The translations under genes and the position numbers were made by a program. The notes below the pieces were generated by a model. It did no database searches. It saw only the letters and a list, made by a program, of their open reading frames with translations, and was not told where the DNA came from. This document shows positions 10,368 through 19,030 of a stretch of DNA of 64,000 bases, piece by piece (within the stretch, counting starts at the first letter, position 1; the number at the start of each line of letters is the position of its first letter). The DNA comes from JAZKDW01 sp040387375 (GTDB lineage: Bacteria; Pseudomonadota; Gammaproteobacteria; Burkholderiales; Burkholderiaceae_D), in assembly GCA_040387375.1 (NCBI GenBank), contig JAZKDW010000024.1, positions 194,856 through 258,855 of the forward strand, given 5' to 3'.

Positions 10368-11408
10368 ATGAAAATTGCCCAGGTCTCGCCACTATTTGAA
10401 AGAGTGCCGCCCAAAGCCTATGGCGGCACTGAACGGGTCATCTCCTACCTGACCGAAGAACTGGTCCGGCAGGGGCATGAGGTCACGCTGTTTGCCAGCG
10501 GCGACTCGATCACCGGCGCCCGGCTGGTGTCATCGATCAGCGAAAGTATTCGCGCCGACACGGCGGGACATTCATGGCTGGCCTATCACACGATACAGAT
10601 GGACCAGGTGGCACAATTGGCGCCGGACTTCGATATGATTCATTTTCACACCGATTACCTGCATTTCCCGATCACCAGGACACTCGGCACGCCTTACCTG
10701 ACAACCTTGCACGGAAGGCTGGATTTACCGGAACTGACGCCGCTGTACCGGCACTTCAGCGATGTGCCGCTGGCCTCCATCTCCAACAATCAGCGCCTGC
10801 CCTTGCCATGGGCGAACTGGCGCGGCACCGTTTATCACGGATTACCGCCAGACCTGTATTCATTCCAGCCGAATCCGGAAAATTATTTTGCCTTTGTCGG
10901 CAGGGTTTCACCAGAAAAGCGGCTGGATCGCGCGATTGATATTGCTTTGCAATGCGGCCGTCCGCTGTATATTGCCGCCAAGATCGACAGGCTGGACCAG
11001 CCGTATTTCGATCAGGCCATCAAGCCCTTGCTGGCGCATCCGTTGATCGAGTACATCGGCGAAGTCAGCGAACCGGAAAAACGCGACTTGCTGCAGCATG
11101 CCAGGGCGCTGCTGTTCCCGATCGACTGGCCCGAACCATTCGGACTCGTCATGATCGAATCCTTTGCCTGTGGCACGCCGGTGATCGCCTATCGGCATGG
11201 TTCCATCCCGGAGATCGTGGAAGACGGCGTCACCGGCTTCACCGTGACAGACCAGGAGCAAGCAGTGCGCGCCGCCCGCAACATCGGATCGATCGACAGG
11301 AAACGCTGCCGCGAGGTTTTCGAGCGCCGCTTCACGGTGGCGCACATGGCGCAACAATACTTGCGCATTTATCGGCAGCAAAACATGTCCGGGAGCGCAT
11401 CCATTTAA
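10368..11408 (+). CDS. Glycosyltransferase family 4 (GT-B fold)
   Basis: The ATG at 10368 gives a 346-residue protein beginning 'MKIAQVSPLFERVPPKAYGG', the usual start of a GT4 enzyme; an upstream TTG in frame at 10347 is less likely. The glycine-rich substrate loop 'AYGGTERV' lies near residue 20, 'FVGRVSPEKRLD' begins the nucleotide-sugar domain, and the E-x7-E motif 'EPFGLVMIE' is followed by 'SFACGTPVIAY'. These enzymes transfer a sugar from a nucleotide donor. The next gene, 12 bp downstream, is a debranching-type glycosidase, so the pair probably acts on the same glucan or capsule-like glycan (inference). Confidence 0.88.
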   Translation: MKIAQVSPLFERVPPKAYGGTERVISYLTEELVRQGHEVTLFASGDSITGARLVSSISESIRADTAGHSWLAYHTIQMDQVAQLAPDFDMIHFHTDYLHFPITRTLGTPYLTTLHGRLDLPELTPLYRHFSDVPLASISNNQRLPLPWANWRGTVYHGLPPDLYSFQPNPENYFAFVGRVSPEKRLDRAIDIALQCGRPLYIAAKIDRLDQPYFDQAIKPLLAHPLIEYIGEVSEPEKRDLLQHARALLFPIDWPEPFGLVMIESFACGTPVIAYRHGSIPEIVEDGVTGFTVTDQEQAVRAARNIGSIDRKRCREVFERRFTVAHMAQQYLRIYRQQNMSGSASI

Positions 11409-11420
11409 ACGGAGTGTTCA

Positions 11421-13589
11421 ATGGTTGAAAAAATCCGACTCGGCGAGCAATGGTACATCCTCGCCACCTCTTCCCCCGCCGACGAACGGCGCCGTGTCTT
11501 GAAGCACAACGATACATTCGCATTGTTCGACCGCTTCGGCGATGTCCAATCGATCGGCCTGGGCGAGGAAGGCATCTACCACGGCGACACCTGCTTTCTT
11601 TCCCATCAGGAGTTGACCGTCGAGGGCGTGCGGCCGATGTTCCTGAACTCGACGGTGAAGGATGACAATGGCCTTCTCACCGTCGAACTGATGAACCCCG
11701 ACCTGCACCCGGAAGGGAAACGCTTCATTCCGAAGGGCGTCATTCATGTGTTCAGGGCCAAGCTGCTGTGGAACCATGCGTGTTACGAACATATCCGCGT
11801 CGTCAACTACGGACTCGAATCACATCGACTGTCGCTGGGGATCGAGTTCGGGGCGGATTACAAGGATATTTTCGAAGTACGCGGTTTCCAGAGAACCCGG
11901 CGCGGCGAAATGCTGCCGCCCGAGGTCGAAGAAAATGCGCTGCTGCTGGGATATCGCGGCCTCGACCACGTCGTACGCAAAACGCGGATCACGTTTGAGC
12001 CGATGCCGGACTCGCTGACCGACTGCCGCGCCGATTTTGCGATGGACCTGCCGCCCAAGGGCGAGTGGCACATTTATACGACGGTGCGTTGCGAACCGGA
12101 CGAACCGGCGCCGGCCGAGCCGGTGGACTACTTCACCGCCTTCACGCAGATCAATCGGGATATCGGCAGCCAGCTGCACGAGCGCTGCAAGATCGTCACC
12201 TCCAATCCCCTGTTCAACAACTGGATCGCCCGATCGACGGCGGACCTGGTAATGCTGACCACCGATCTGGCGCAAGGCCCGTACCCGTTTGCCGGCTTGC
12301 CGTGGTACTCGACCACGTTCGGCCGCGACGGCATCTTGACCGCGCGCGAATGCCTGTGGAACGATCCCACGCTGGCCAGGGGCGTGCTGGCATTCCTGGC
12401 GGCGACGCAAGCCACCGAACTCGATCCCGCGCGCGACGCCGAACCGGGCAAGATCCTGCATGAAGCGCGCCAGGGCGAGCTGGCCGCCCTCGACGAGACG
12501 CCATTCCGCTTGTACTACGGCACGGTGGATGCGACACCGCTGTTCATCAGCCTGGCCGGCGCCTATTACGAACGCACGGGCGATCTCGAATTCATTCGCA
12601 GCATCTGGAGCAACATTCGCAACGCGCTGTGCTGGATCGACAATTACGGCGACCAGGACCACGACGGTTTTGTTGAATACGCGTGCCACAGCGACAAGGG
12701 ATTGACGCAGCAAGGCTGGAAGGATTCACATGACTCGGTGTTTCATAAAGATGGCCGGATCGCCGACGCGCCGATCGCCTTGTGCGAGGTACAGGGTTAT
12801 GTCTATGAAGCGAAATTGCAGGCAGCGCAACTGGCCAGCCTGCTCGGCGAACCGGTGCTGGCGCGCGAGCTCAAGCACGCGGCAACGCAACTCAAGACGC
12901 GCTTCAACGAGGTCTTCTGGTGCGAGGAAATCGGTTCTTATGCGCTGGCTCTCGACGGCAACAAAAAGCAATGTGCGGTGGCTTCCTCCAATGCGGGCCA
13001 CACCTTATGGTCCGGCATTGCCACCCATGCGCGGGCGGCGCTGATCGCCGACCAGCTGCTGAAGGAAGAGTTTTTTTGCGGCTGGGGCATACGCACCATT
13101 CCGCTCAAGGAAGTCCGCTACAACCCGATGGCCTATCACAATGGCTCCGTATGGCCGCATGACAATGCACTGATTGCAGAGGGCATGGCACGCTACGGTT
13201 TCACCGCCAAAGCGATGGCGGTTTTCAGTGCGCTGTCTGACGCCAGCCTGTTCATGGACCAGCACCGCATGCCGGAACTGTTTTGCGGATTTGCAAAACG
13301 ACCGGACGAAGGCCCCACGCTGTATCCGGTTGCCTGCTCGCCCCAGGCATGGGCCGCGGCCAGTGTCTTTTACCTGCTGCAGGCTTGCCTGGGACTGTCG
13401 TTCGACCCGAAAAAACCGGAAATCCGCTTCCGTCATCCGCGCCTGCCACCCTTCCTCGACACGGTGGAGCTGCACGACCTGTCCATCGGCGGCGCGACGC
13501 TCGACCTGCTGCTGCAACGTTATGCCAATAATGTGGGGGTGAACATCGTGCGCAAGAAAGGAAATGCGGAAGTGGTTGTCGTCGCATGA
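11421..13589 (+). CDS. Amylo-alpha-1,6-glucosidase / glycogen-debranching-like glycosidase
   Basis: The 722-residue protein has an N-terminal beta-sandwich of the GDE N-terminal type (about 1-210, 'YHGDTCFLSHQELTVEGVRP') and a C-terminal (alpha/alpha)6 barrel (about 270-710) containing 'WYSTTFGRDGILTARE', 'YGDQDHDGFVEY' and 'NGSVWPHDNALIAEGM'. Such proteins hydrolyse alpha-linked glucans or related oligosaccharides. Acidic residues in GRDG and in the later WPHDN stretch are candidates for catalysis. GGAG at 11411-11414 supports the ATG. The gene follows the glycosyltransferase by 12 bp and is very probably co-transcribed. Confidence 0.87.
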   Translation: MVEKIRLGEQWYILATSSPADERRRVLKHNDTFALFDRFGDVQSIGLGEEGIYHGDTCFLSHQELTVEGVRPMFLNSTVKDDNGLLTVELMNPDLHPEGKRFIPKGVIHVFRAKLLWNHACYEHIRVVNYGLESHRLSLGIEFGADYKDIFEVRGFQRTRRGEMLPPEVEENALLLGYRGLDHVVRKTRITFEPMPDSLTDCRADFAMDLPPKGEWHIYTTVRCEPDEPAPAEPVDYFTAFTQINRDIGSQLHERCKIVTSNPLFNNWIARSTADLVMLTTDLAQGPYPFAGLPWYSTTFGRDGILTARECLWNDPTLARGVLAFLAATQATELDPARDAEPGKILHEARQGELAALDETPFRLYYGTVDATPLFISLAGAYYERTGDLEFIRSIWSNIRNALCWIDNYGDQDHDGFVEYACHSDKGLTQQGWKDSHDSVFHKDGRIADAPIALCEVQGYVYEAKLQAAQLASLLGEPVLARELKHAATQLKTRFNEVFWCEEIGSYALALDGNKKQCAVASSNAGHTLWSGIATHARAALIADQLLKEEFFCGWGIRTIPLKEVRYNPMAYHNGSVWPHDNALIAEGMARYGFTAKAMAVFSALSDASLFMDQHRMPELFCGFAKRPDEGPTLYPVACSPQAWAAASVFYLLQACLGLSFDPKKPEIRFRHPRLPPFLDTVELHDLSIGGATLDLLLQRYANNVGVNIVRKKGNAEVVVVA

Positions 13590-13602
13590 GGATGCTTTTA
13601 TT

Positions 13603-13620
13603 TGCATCGTATTTAATGCA
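13603..13620. promoter_or_regulatory. HipB operator candidate O1
   Basis: An 18-bp palindromic site of the form TGCAT-N8-ATGCA. It lies 40 bp upstream of an identical-format site that overlaps the hipB start. Upstream of hipBA operons the HipB antitoxin is known to bind inverted repeats with an 8-bp spacer, so autoregulation is the natural reading. Binding itself is inferred. Confidence 0.65.
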
Positions 13621-13624
13621 TGTA

Positions 13625-13653
13625 TTGATTTTGGCCTCAATGTGCATTATATT
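13625..13653 (+). promoter_or_regulatory. Predicted sigma70 promoter of hipBA
   Basis: TTGATT at 13625-13630 and TATATT at 13648-13653 are separated by exactly 17 bp. The -10 hexamer lies inside operator O2 and the -35 hexamer lies between the two operators, so bound HipB would block RNA polymerase. Transcription is expected to begin about 7 bp after the -10, i.e. at or next to the hipB ATG at 13660, which predicts a leaderless mRNA. Confidence 0.55.
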
Positions 13654-13660
13654 TGATGCA
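13643..13660. promoter_or_regulatory. HipB operator candidate O2, overlapping the start codon
   Basis: Second TGCAT-N8-ATGCA palindrome, 40 bp centre to centre from O1 (close to four helical turns, so both sites face the same side of the DNA). Its last base is the A of the hipB ATG and it contains the predicted -10 box. Confidence 0.65.
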
Positions 13661-13920
13661 TGGAACTGGAAAAAATAGGATTATTAATACGTGATGCCCG
13701 CAGAGCCCGGAAATTGAGCCAGGAAGACCTCGGCCGCCCGCTCGGCATGAGCAGGGCCACGATTTCCGGCATTGAAACCGGCAGGATCAACGAAGTCGGC
13801 GTGCGCAAGCTGATGGCTGTCTGCGCATCGCTCGGCCTCGAGCTGCTTGCCGCGCCGCGCCGCAAGTATCCGACTTTACAGGAATTGCGCGAGCAGAATC
13901 ATGCAAAAAATCGCGGTTAA
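13660..13920 (+). CDS. hipB: HipB-like antitoxin, XRE-family DNA-binding protein
   Basis: The 86-residue protein contains one helix-turn-helix of the Cro/C1 type ('LSQEDLGRPLGMSRATISGI', about residues 20-39) followed by 'ETGRINEVGVRKLMAVCASLGLEL', which is characteristic of HipB antitoxins. HipB neutralises the HipA kinase and represses its own operon. The gene overlaps hipA by 20 bp. No Shine-Dalgarno sequence precedes the ATG; together with the promoter position this suggests translation from a leaderless transcript. The C-terminal tail is basic and longer than the minimal HTH. Confidence 0.9.
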   Translation: MELEKIGLLIRDARRARKLSQEDLGRPLGMSRATISGIETGRINEVGVRKLMAVCASLGLELLAAPRRKYPTLQELREQNHAKNRG

Positions 13921-15115
13921 TGTATTTGCTTCCGGCACGGTGTCCGGCGCCATTACCCGCAGCGACATCGAGCGTGATACCTTCCTGTTCGCCTATGACC
14001 GCGCCTGCGTCGATGACAGCGCGGTCTCCCTGACCATGCCGGTGGTGCCCGACCAGTACGATTCGATGGGAACCGTACACCCTATTTTTGAAATGAATTT
14101 GCCGGAAGGCCTGTTGCGGCACAAGCTGGAACTGATGTTTTCCAAAGTCATTCCGCATTTCGACGCCTTGTCCCTGCTGGAGCTGATCGGCAAGTCCCAG
14201 ATCGGCAGGCTGCGTTATGCGGCAATCGGCTCCGCGCTCGAGGAAGTGCCGGTGCAAAACGTCCAGAAACTGCTGGCCTACAAGGGTGCGGACGATCTTT
14301 TCGACGATCTGATGGAACGTTTTGCCGTCTATTCCGGCATTTCGGGCATGCAGCCCAAGGTACTGATCCGCGCCGACACGCCGATGGACAGGATCACGCA
14401 CAAGGGTGCAACGCATATCGTCAAAAGTTTTAATCCGAAAGAATTTCCGGAACTCGCCGCCAACGAATTTTTCTGCATGCAGGCGTCCCGTCATGCAGGC
14501 CTGCCGACCGCAGCGGTGCAACTGGCGGATAACCGGAAACTGCTGGTGGTTGATCGTTTCGATCTTGGCGCCGAAGGCCGTTATCTTGGCTTCGAGGATT
14601 TTTGCGTGCTCAGCGGCATGCGCGCCGGCGGCCGCTACAACGCATCGTATGAAGAGGTCGCCGCAAGGATTGCGCAGTTCGTTGCGCCTGAGCGGCATGC
14701 GGAATCGATGGAGCATTTTTTCGGCGCCGTGGCGCTTGCCTGCGCAGTGCGCAATGGCGACGCGCATCTGAAAAACTTCGGTATCCTGTACAACCGGCCC
14801 GGTGACGACGTGCGGCTGGCGCCTATTTATGACATGTTGTCGACCAAACCCTACCTGCCGAAAGATGTGATGGCGCTGGAGTTGGCAGGCACCAAGTCCT
14901 ACCCTGACCGGAAGCAGCTGGTCAACTTCGGACGGGTTGCCTGCAAGCTGTCCCAGGGCCGCGTGACGGCGATACTCACACAGGTCGCCGGGGGTGTCCT
15001 GCAAGCGAGCGCCGACATGAAAAAATACGCGGGCAGACATGCGGATTTCAAACCGGCTGCCGAGCATCTGGCAGCGGTTTTCAAGTTTGGGCTGGCCGAA
15101 TCCGGACTACAGTAA
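13901..15115 (+). CDS. hipA: HipA-like serine/threonine kinase toxin
   Basis: The start at 13901 (MQKIAVNVF...) gives 404 residues and overlaps the antitoxin gene by 20 bp; an upstream in-frame TTG would add residues read from inside hipB and is unlikely. Kinase features are present: the glycine-rich nucleotide loop 'GISGMQPKVL', the ATP-binding lysine in 'ATHIVKSF', the catalytic loop 'RNGDAHLKNFGIL', and the metal-binding aspartate in 'PIYDMLST'. HipA proteins phosphorylate a translation component (GltX in E. coli) and induce dormancy. Length is slightly below E. coli HipA (440 residues). The N-terminal domain (about 1-110) is present, so this is a full HipA rather than a split HipST form. 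Confidence 0.93.
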   Translation: MQKIAVNVFASGTVSGAITRSDIERDTFLFAYDRACVDDSAVSLTMPVVPDQYDSMGTVHPIFEMNLPEGLLRHKLELMFSKVIPHFDALSLLELIGKSQIGRLRYAAIGSALEEVPVQNVQKLLAYKGADDLFDDLMERFAVYSGISGMQPKVLIRADTPMDRITHKGATHIVKSFNPKEFPELAANEFFCMQASRHAGLPTAAVQLADNRKLLVVDRFDLGAEGRYLGFEDFCVLSGMRAGGRYNASYEEVAARIAQFVAPERHAESMEHFFGAVALACAVRNGDAHLKNFGILYNRPGDDVRLAPIYDMLSTKPYLPKDVMALELAGTKSYPDRKQLVNFGRVACKLSQGRVTAILTQVAGGVLQASADMKKYAGRHADFKPAAEHLAAVFKFGLAESGLQ

Positions 15116-15124
15116 TGCCGCCTG

Positions 15125-15156
15125 GCGTTTCCTGCCCCGGCTGGAACAGGAAACGC
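15125..15156. terminator. Hairpin between convergent hipA and Bug receptor genes
   Basis: A perfect 10-bp inverted repeat (GCGTTTCCTG / CAGGAAACGC) with a 12-base loop lies 9 bp after the hipA stop and 11 bp before the end of the opposite gene. It could terminate both transcripts. There is no clear run of T on either side, so strength is uncertain. Confidence 0.45.
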
Positions 15157-15167
15157 ATCAGGGGTAA

Positions 15168-16175
15168 TTAATCGATCTTGGCGCCGGACGCCTTGACCAC
15201 GGCTGCGTACTTCTTCAGCTCTTTCGCGATCAGGGCTTCAAACTGTTCCGGCGTTGTCGGTGAAGGCTCGGCGCCCATTCTTGCCAAACGCTCCTTTACA
15301 TCCGGCGCCTGCAGCGCTTTCACGATTTCCGCATTCAGCCGGGCGACGATAGGCGCCGGTGTCTTGGCCGGGGCGAGCACGCCGAACCAGGTGTTGATGT
15401 CGAAGCTGCCCATTCCGTAAGCACGGCCTGCTTCGGCAATGGTCGGCAATTCCGGCAGGCTTGCGGCGCGGGTCTGGGTCGTGACCGCCAGCGGTTTGAG
15501 TTTGCCGGCACGGATATTCGGCGTCGCCGATGCGAGATTGTCAAAAATCAGGTCGGTCTGGCCGGCCAGCAAACCGAGCTGGGCTGGCGCCGCGCCGCTG
15601 TATGGAATATGGACCATGCTGACTTTTGCCATCGTCTTGAATAACTCACCGGCCAGATGGCCGGCGCTGCCGTTGCCACCCGATGCGAAATTAAGCTTGC
15701 CGGGATTGGCTTTTGCGTATTTGATCAGATCAGTGACCGAGTTGATGCCGAGGCGGGCCGCGGTATCGGTATTCAGCACCAGCACATTCGGCACGCTCGC
15801 CAGCAAGGTGATCGGCGCGAAATCCTTCACCGCGTCGTACGGCATCTTTGCATAAAGCGATGGATTGATCGCATGGGTGGCGACGGCGCCGATCGTGATC
15901 GTGTAGCCGTCGGGTGCGGATTTCGCCGCCAGGTCGGCGCCGATGTTGCCGCCCGCGCCCGGCTTGTTCTCGACCACAACCGGCTGCCCCAGGCCGTCTT
16001 TCATCTTGTCGGCCACCATGCGGGCGACGGCATCGAGCGGACCGCCGGGAGGATATGGCACGATGAACCTGATCGGCTTGACGGGATAGGTCTGGGCGAT
16101 GGCGACCGGTGCGAATGCCGCGCCGGCCAACAGGGAAGCGGTGACGAAAATTTGCTTGATGATGGATTTTTTCAT
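15168..16175 (-). CDS. Bug-family (TctC) periplasmic solute-binding receptor
   Basis: The 335-residue protein has a signal peptide with a cleavage site near 27/28 (AIA|QTYP), then the family hallmarks 'YPVKPIRFIVPYPPGGPLDA', 'VVENKPGAGGNIGA' and 'APDGYTI'. Bug proteins are periplasmic receptors with a Venus-flytrap fold, very numerous in Burkholderiales, that bind carboxylates and small aromatic acids for tripartite tricarboxylate transporters or for sensing. No TctA/TctB membrane genes are adjacent, so the receptor is an orphan in this window. The DMT permease upstream on the same strand is 71 bp from its gap end and may be independent. Confidence 0.92.
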   Translation of the reverse strand: MKKSIIKQIFVTASLLAGAAFAPVAIAQTYPVKPIRFIVPYPPGGPLDAVARMVADKMKDGLGQPVVVENKPGAGGNIGADLAAKSAPDGYTITIGAVATHAINPSLYAKMPYDAVKDFAPITLLASVPNVLVLNTDTAARLGINSVTDLIKYAKANPGKLNFASGGNGSAGHLAGELFKTMAKVSMVHIPYSGAAPAQLGLLAGQTDLIFDNLASATPNIRAGKLKPLAVTTQTRAASLPELPTIAEAGRAYGMGSFDINTWFGVLAPAKTPAPIVARLNAEIVKALQAPDVKERLARMGAEPSPTTPEQFEALIAKELKKYAAVVKASGAKID

Positions 16176-16246
16176 GGGTCGTTATTGAAGTTGCAATTGA
16201 ATTCGGCGTCAAAGGCAGGAATTATAACTGGGACGGTCGGCCCGGC

Positions 16247-17149
16247 CTATGGGGAAGCTTTTTTTGCCTCGCGCATGCCGGCCCAGGCCGAGGCAGCGCC
16301 GCAGGCCGCGATCATCAGCATGCCAACCCAGGCCCACGAATCGGGCGCATGATGGAAAACAACCCAGCTCATGATCGCGGCGAAGCCGATCTGCGAATAG
16401 GTAAACGGCATCAGCGTGGCGGCGCCGGCGCTGCCGAAAGCGGTGACTACCAGCAGGTGACCGATCGTGCCCAGCAGGCCCATGGCCAGCAATAACACGA
16501 TGTGCAGCGGCGTAAGCGCATGCAGCACCGCGGGCAAGGTGTCGGCTTGCATCAACAGCAGTGGCGTCAGCGCCAGGGTTGCCGTCATGCCGGTATAAAA
16601 CTGCGAGGTATGCGGATGGTCCATGGCGGCGATGCGGCTGGTGAGAAGGCTGTACGCTGCCAGGGTCATCATGGTTAACAGCGGCAGGACCACGGCCGCG
16701 CCGAACAGGCCGCTGCCGGGACGGATCACCACCAGCGTGCCGAGAAAACCGCCGAACACAAAGGCCCAGCGCAACGGACTCACCGACTCATAGCGCAGCA
16801 AGTGTGTGGCGGCCGTCACCAGCAAGGGCGCCAGCATGATGATGGCGGTGAACTCGGCCAGCGGCATCTGCCGCATGCCGTAGAAGCTCAGCGTGCTGGC
16901 GGTGACCAGCAAGGCGCCGCGCAGGATCTGGAAGCGCGGATGGGTGGCGCGCAAGCCGCGATGGCCGCGGGTGCTGAGTATGCACACGGCCATGATGGCG
17001 GTCTGGATCGCATACCGTGACCACATCACCAGGAAAGCGGACAGGAAACCCATGTACTTGGCGGCGCTGTCCATCATGGCGAACAGGAACGCTGCCAGCA
17101 CGATCATGCTGATTGCCCTGGTTGTCCTGCGAGCCGTGCTGGAATTCAT
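16247..17149 (-). CDS. DMT-superfamily (EamA) permease
   Basis: The ATG at 17149 is preceded by GGAAGGA at the right distance, so it is preferred over an upstream in-frame start at 17239. The 300-residue product fits ten membrane helices in two EamA repeats, the first beginning 'AISMIVLAAFLFAMMDSAAK' and the second about residue 150. Members export metabolites or amino acids; the substrate is unknown. The motif 'FGGFLGTLVVIRPG' is a common signature at the end of repeat one. The gene lies 71 bp upstream of the Bug receptor on the same strand. Confidence 0.88.
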   Translation of the reverse strand: MNSSTARRTTRAISMIVLAAFLFAMMDSAAKYMGFLSAFLVMWSRYAIQTAIMAVCILSTRGHRGLRATHPRFQILRGALLVTASTLSFYGMRQMPLAEFTAIIMLAPLLVTAATHLLRYESVSPLRWAFVFGGFLGTLVVIRPGSGLFGAAVVLPLLTMMTLAAYSLLTSRIAAMDHPHTSQFYTGMTATLALTPLLLMQADTLPAVLHALTPLHIVLLLAMGLLGTIGHLLVVTAFGSAGAATLMPFTYSQIGFAAIMSWVVFHHAPDSWAWVGMLMIAACGAASAWAGMREAKKASP

Positions 17150-17336
17150 CGGTCCTTCCGTACGCTCATGACGCGGGTCCTTGGTTCTTTTTGTGCGCGG
17201 CGTGAAGTTGGGGTTTGCTGCGTGTGTAATATCATACACAGGATGGTATCGCTCATGCCACGCTGAAGTTCGGAGTGATTCCCTTCCGCGGTCTGGCTCG
17301 ATAATATTCTGATATTGAATTCACAACTTTCGTGAG

Positions 17337-17630
17337 ATGGAAAAGTCTTTCTACGTCTACATGCTTGGCAGCGCCCCTTATGGGACTTTATACATTGGCG
17401 TTACATCAAACCTGATCAAACGTGTTTGGGAACACCGGGAAGGTGCCGCCGATGGCTTTACGAAAAAGTATGGAATCAAGGAGCTTGTGTGGTTCGAGGC
17501 GCATGGCGATGCGATCTCCGCCATCATCCGGGAAAAGCAGCTCAAGAAATGGAATCGATCGTGGAAGATAGAGTTGATTCAGAGGGGGAATCCGGACTGG
17601 CGGGATTTGTATGAAGACATCGTGGGGTAA
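17337..17630 (+). CDS. GIY-YIG nuclease-superfamily protein
   Basis: The 97-residue protein is a minimal GIY-YIG domain: 'FYVYML' supplies the first strand, 'GTLYIGVTSNLIKRVWEHR' supplies the YIG strand and the catalytic arginine region, and 'REKQLKKWNRSWK' the basic helix seen in the small YhbQ/UPF0213-like group. Such stand-alone proteins are common, and a DNA-repair or DNA-processing role has been suggested for some. The gene is directly followed by a pair of REP palindromes. Confidence 0.85.
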   Translation: MEKSFYVYMLGSAPYGTLYIGVTSNLIKRVWEHREGAADGFTKKYGIKELVWFEAHGDAISAIIREKQLKKWNRSWKIELIQRGNPDWRDLYEDIVG

Positions 17631-17639
17631 GCTCACTCT

Positions 17640-17724
17640 GGATTCCCGCCTGCGCGGGAATGACGGTAGTAATTGAGACGACATTCGCTCTTACTACCGT
17701 CATTCCCGCGAACGCGGGAATCCA
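17640..17724. repeat. Inverted pair of REP-like palindromes
   Basis: Two copies in opposite orientation, 17640-17666 and 17697-17724. Each is a palindrome with halves GGATTCCCGC / GCGGGAATGACGG (or its reverse). They sit between the ends of two convergent genes, the usual place for REP/BIME elements, and could form a large hairpin on either transcript. Confidence 0.85.
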
Positions 17725-17753
17725 TAACCCCTCTGCGCACGAATAGCGTCGCC

Positions 17754-19007
17754 CTAACTCACCCCAGTTTTCAACGCCTGCGCATTCAACCCCGCCACAT
17801 TTTTATACGCATTCGAAATCTCCGCCAGCGCCTCATTGCTGATCACATCCTCGATCTTGCCAAACGGCTTGCCCTCTGTAAGATCATGCACCACCTGAAG
17901 AATCGCATCCGGCGGCGCCTTGCGATTCATTAGCACGACGTTGGCGGTTGCCTTGCCGCGGATCTGGTCATACACCGTCAGCGCTTCCGCGGTGATGCCG
18001 AACCGCTTGAACTGTTCGACCAGACACGGCACATCGAGGATGGCCTGGCCGGCGCCGTTGGAGCCGCGCGGCACCATCGGATGGGCCGCATCGCCCAGCA
18101 GCGTGACGCGGTCGAAACTCCAGCGCGGCAGCGGATCCTGATCCACCATCGGGTATTCGAGAATCAGATCGGTAGCCCTGATCATGGCCGGCACATCAAG
18201 CCAGTCGAAATGCCAGTCTTCGAACACCGGCAGGAAATCTTCCATGCGGCCGCGATTGTTCCAGTCGCGCTGCGCCGGTTGCGGCGCTTCGATTTCCGCC
18301 ACCCAGTTCATCAACTGGTTGCCGTCGGCGTCGATGGCGTCGCGGATCGGGTAAATCACCATCTTCCCCACCGACAGCCAACCCGCGCGGACCATGCTGG
18401 CCCCGCTCAGGATCGGTTTCCATGGCACCGTGCCGCGCCACATGTTGATGCCGGAATAGCGCGGCGCGCCTTCATTCGGATAGAAAATCTTGCGCACTAC
18501 GGAATGAATGCCATCGCACGAGACCAGCACCGATGCCCGCACCGGTTCACGGACCTGACCGCTGCCGTCTTCAAACCGCACCGTGACGCCATCGGCATCT
18601 TGGTCGAATCCAACGCAGCGATGGTCCTCGAGCACGGCATCCTGCCCCATGCGCTCACGCACGGCATTGAGCAGCACCGTCTGCAGGTCGCCGCGATGGA
18701 TGGAAAATTGCGGCACCTTGTAACCGGCGTGTTTGCCGGCCGGCTCGCTGTAGACAAACTGCCCGAATTTATTAAAAAACGCCGACTCCTTTGTCTGAAT
18801 GCCGACAGCGGCAAGCTGGTCGAGCAGACCCAGCCGCGCCAGCTCGCTGACCGCATGCGGCAATACATTAATACCGACGCCTAGCGGCCTGATCTGCGCC
18901 ACAGCTTCGTACACGCGGCAGGAAATGCCGGCCTCATGCAAGCTCAACGCGAGCGTCAGTCCGCCTACGCCGGCGCCGACAATGGCGACTTCAACATCAT
19001 TCTTCAT
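17754..19007 (-). CDS. FAD-dependent monooxygenase (flavin oxidoreductase)
   Basis: The 417-residue protein has the three FAD motifs of the aromatic hydroxylase fold: GAGVGG at 11-16, 'CDGIHSVVR' from 164, and 'GDAAHPM' from 305. This group hydroxylates aromatic or heteroaromatic acids using NAD(P)H and O2 (salicylate and 6-hydroxynicotinate hydroxylases are relatives). No substrate can be fixed from sequence. It is the last gene of a three-gene minus-strand operon (receptor, monooxygenase, monooxygenase), with a 23-bp gap to the gene before it. Confidence 0.88.
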   Translation of the reverse strand: MKNDVEVAIVGAGVGGLTLALSLHEAGISCRVYEAVAQIRPLGVGINVLPHAVSELARLGLLDQLAAVGIQTKESAFFNKFGQFVYSEPAGKHAGYKVPQFSIHRGDLQTVLLNAVRERMGQDAVLEDHRCVGFDQDADGVTVRFEDGSGQVREPVRASVLVSCDGIHSVVRKIFYPNEGAPRYSGINMWRGTVPWKPILSGASMVRAGWLSVGKMVIYPIRDAIDADGNQLMNWVAEIEAPQPAQRDWNNRGRMEDFLPVFEDWHFDWLDVPAMIRATDLILEYPMVDQDPLPRWSFDRVTLLGDAAHPMVPRGSNGAGQAILDVPCLVEQFKRFGITAEALTVYDQIRGKATANVVLMNRKAPPDAILQVVHDLTEGKPFGKIEDVISNEALAEISNAYKNVAGLNAQALKTGVS

Positions 19008-19030
19008 GCGGGATTTCCCTCAGGACAAGG

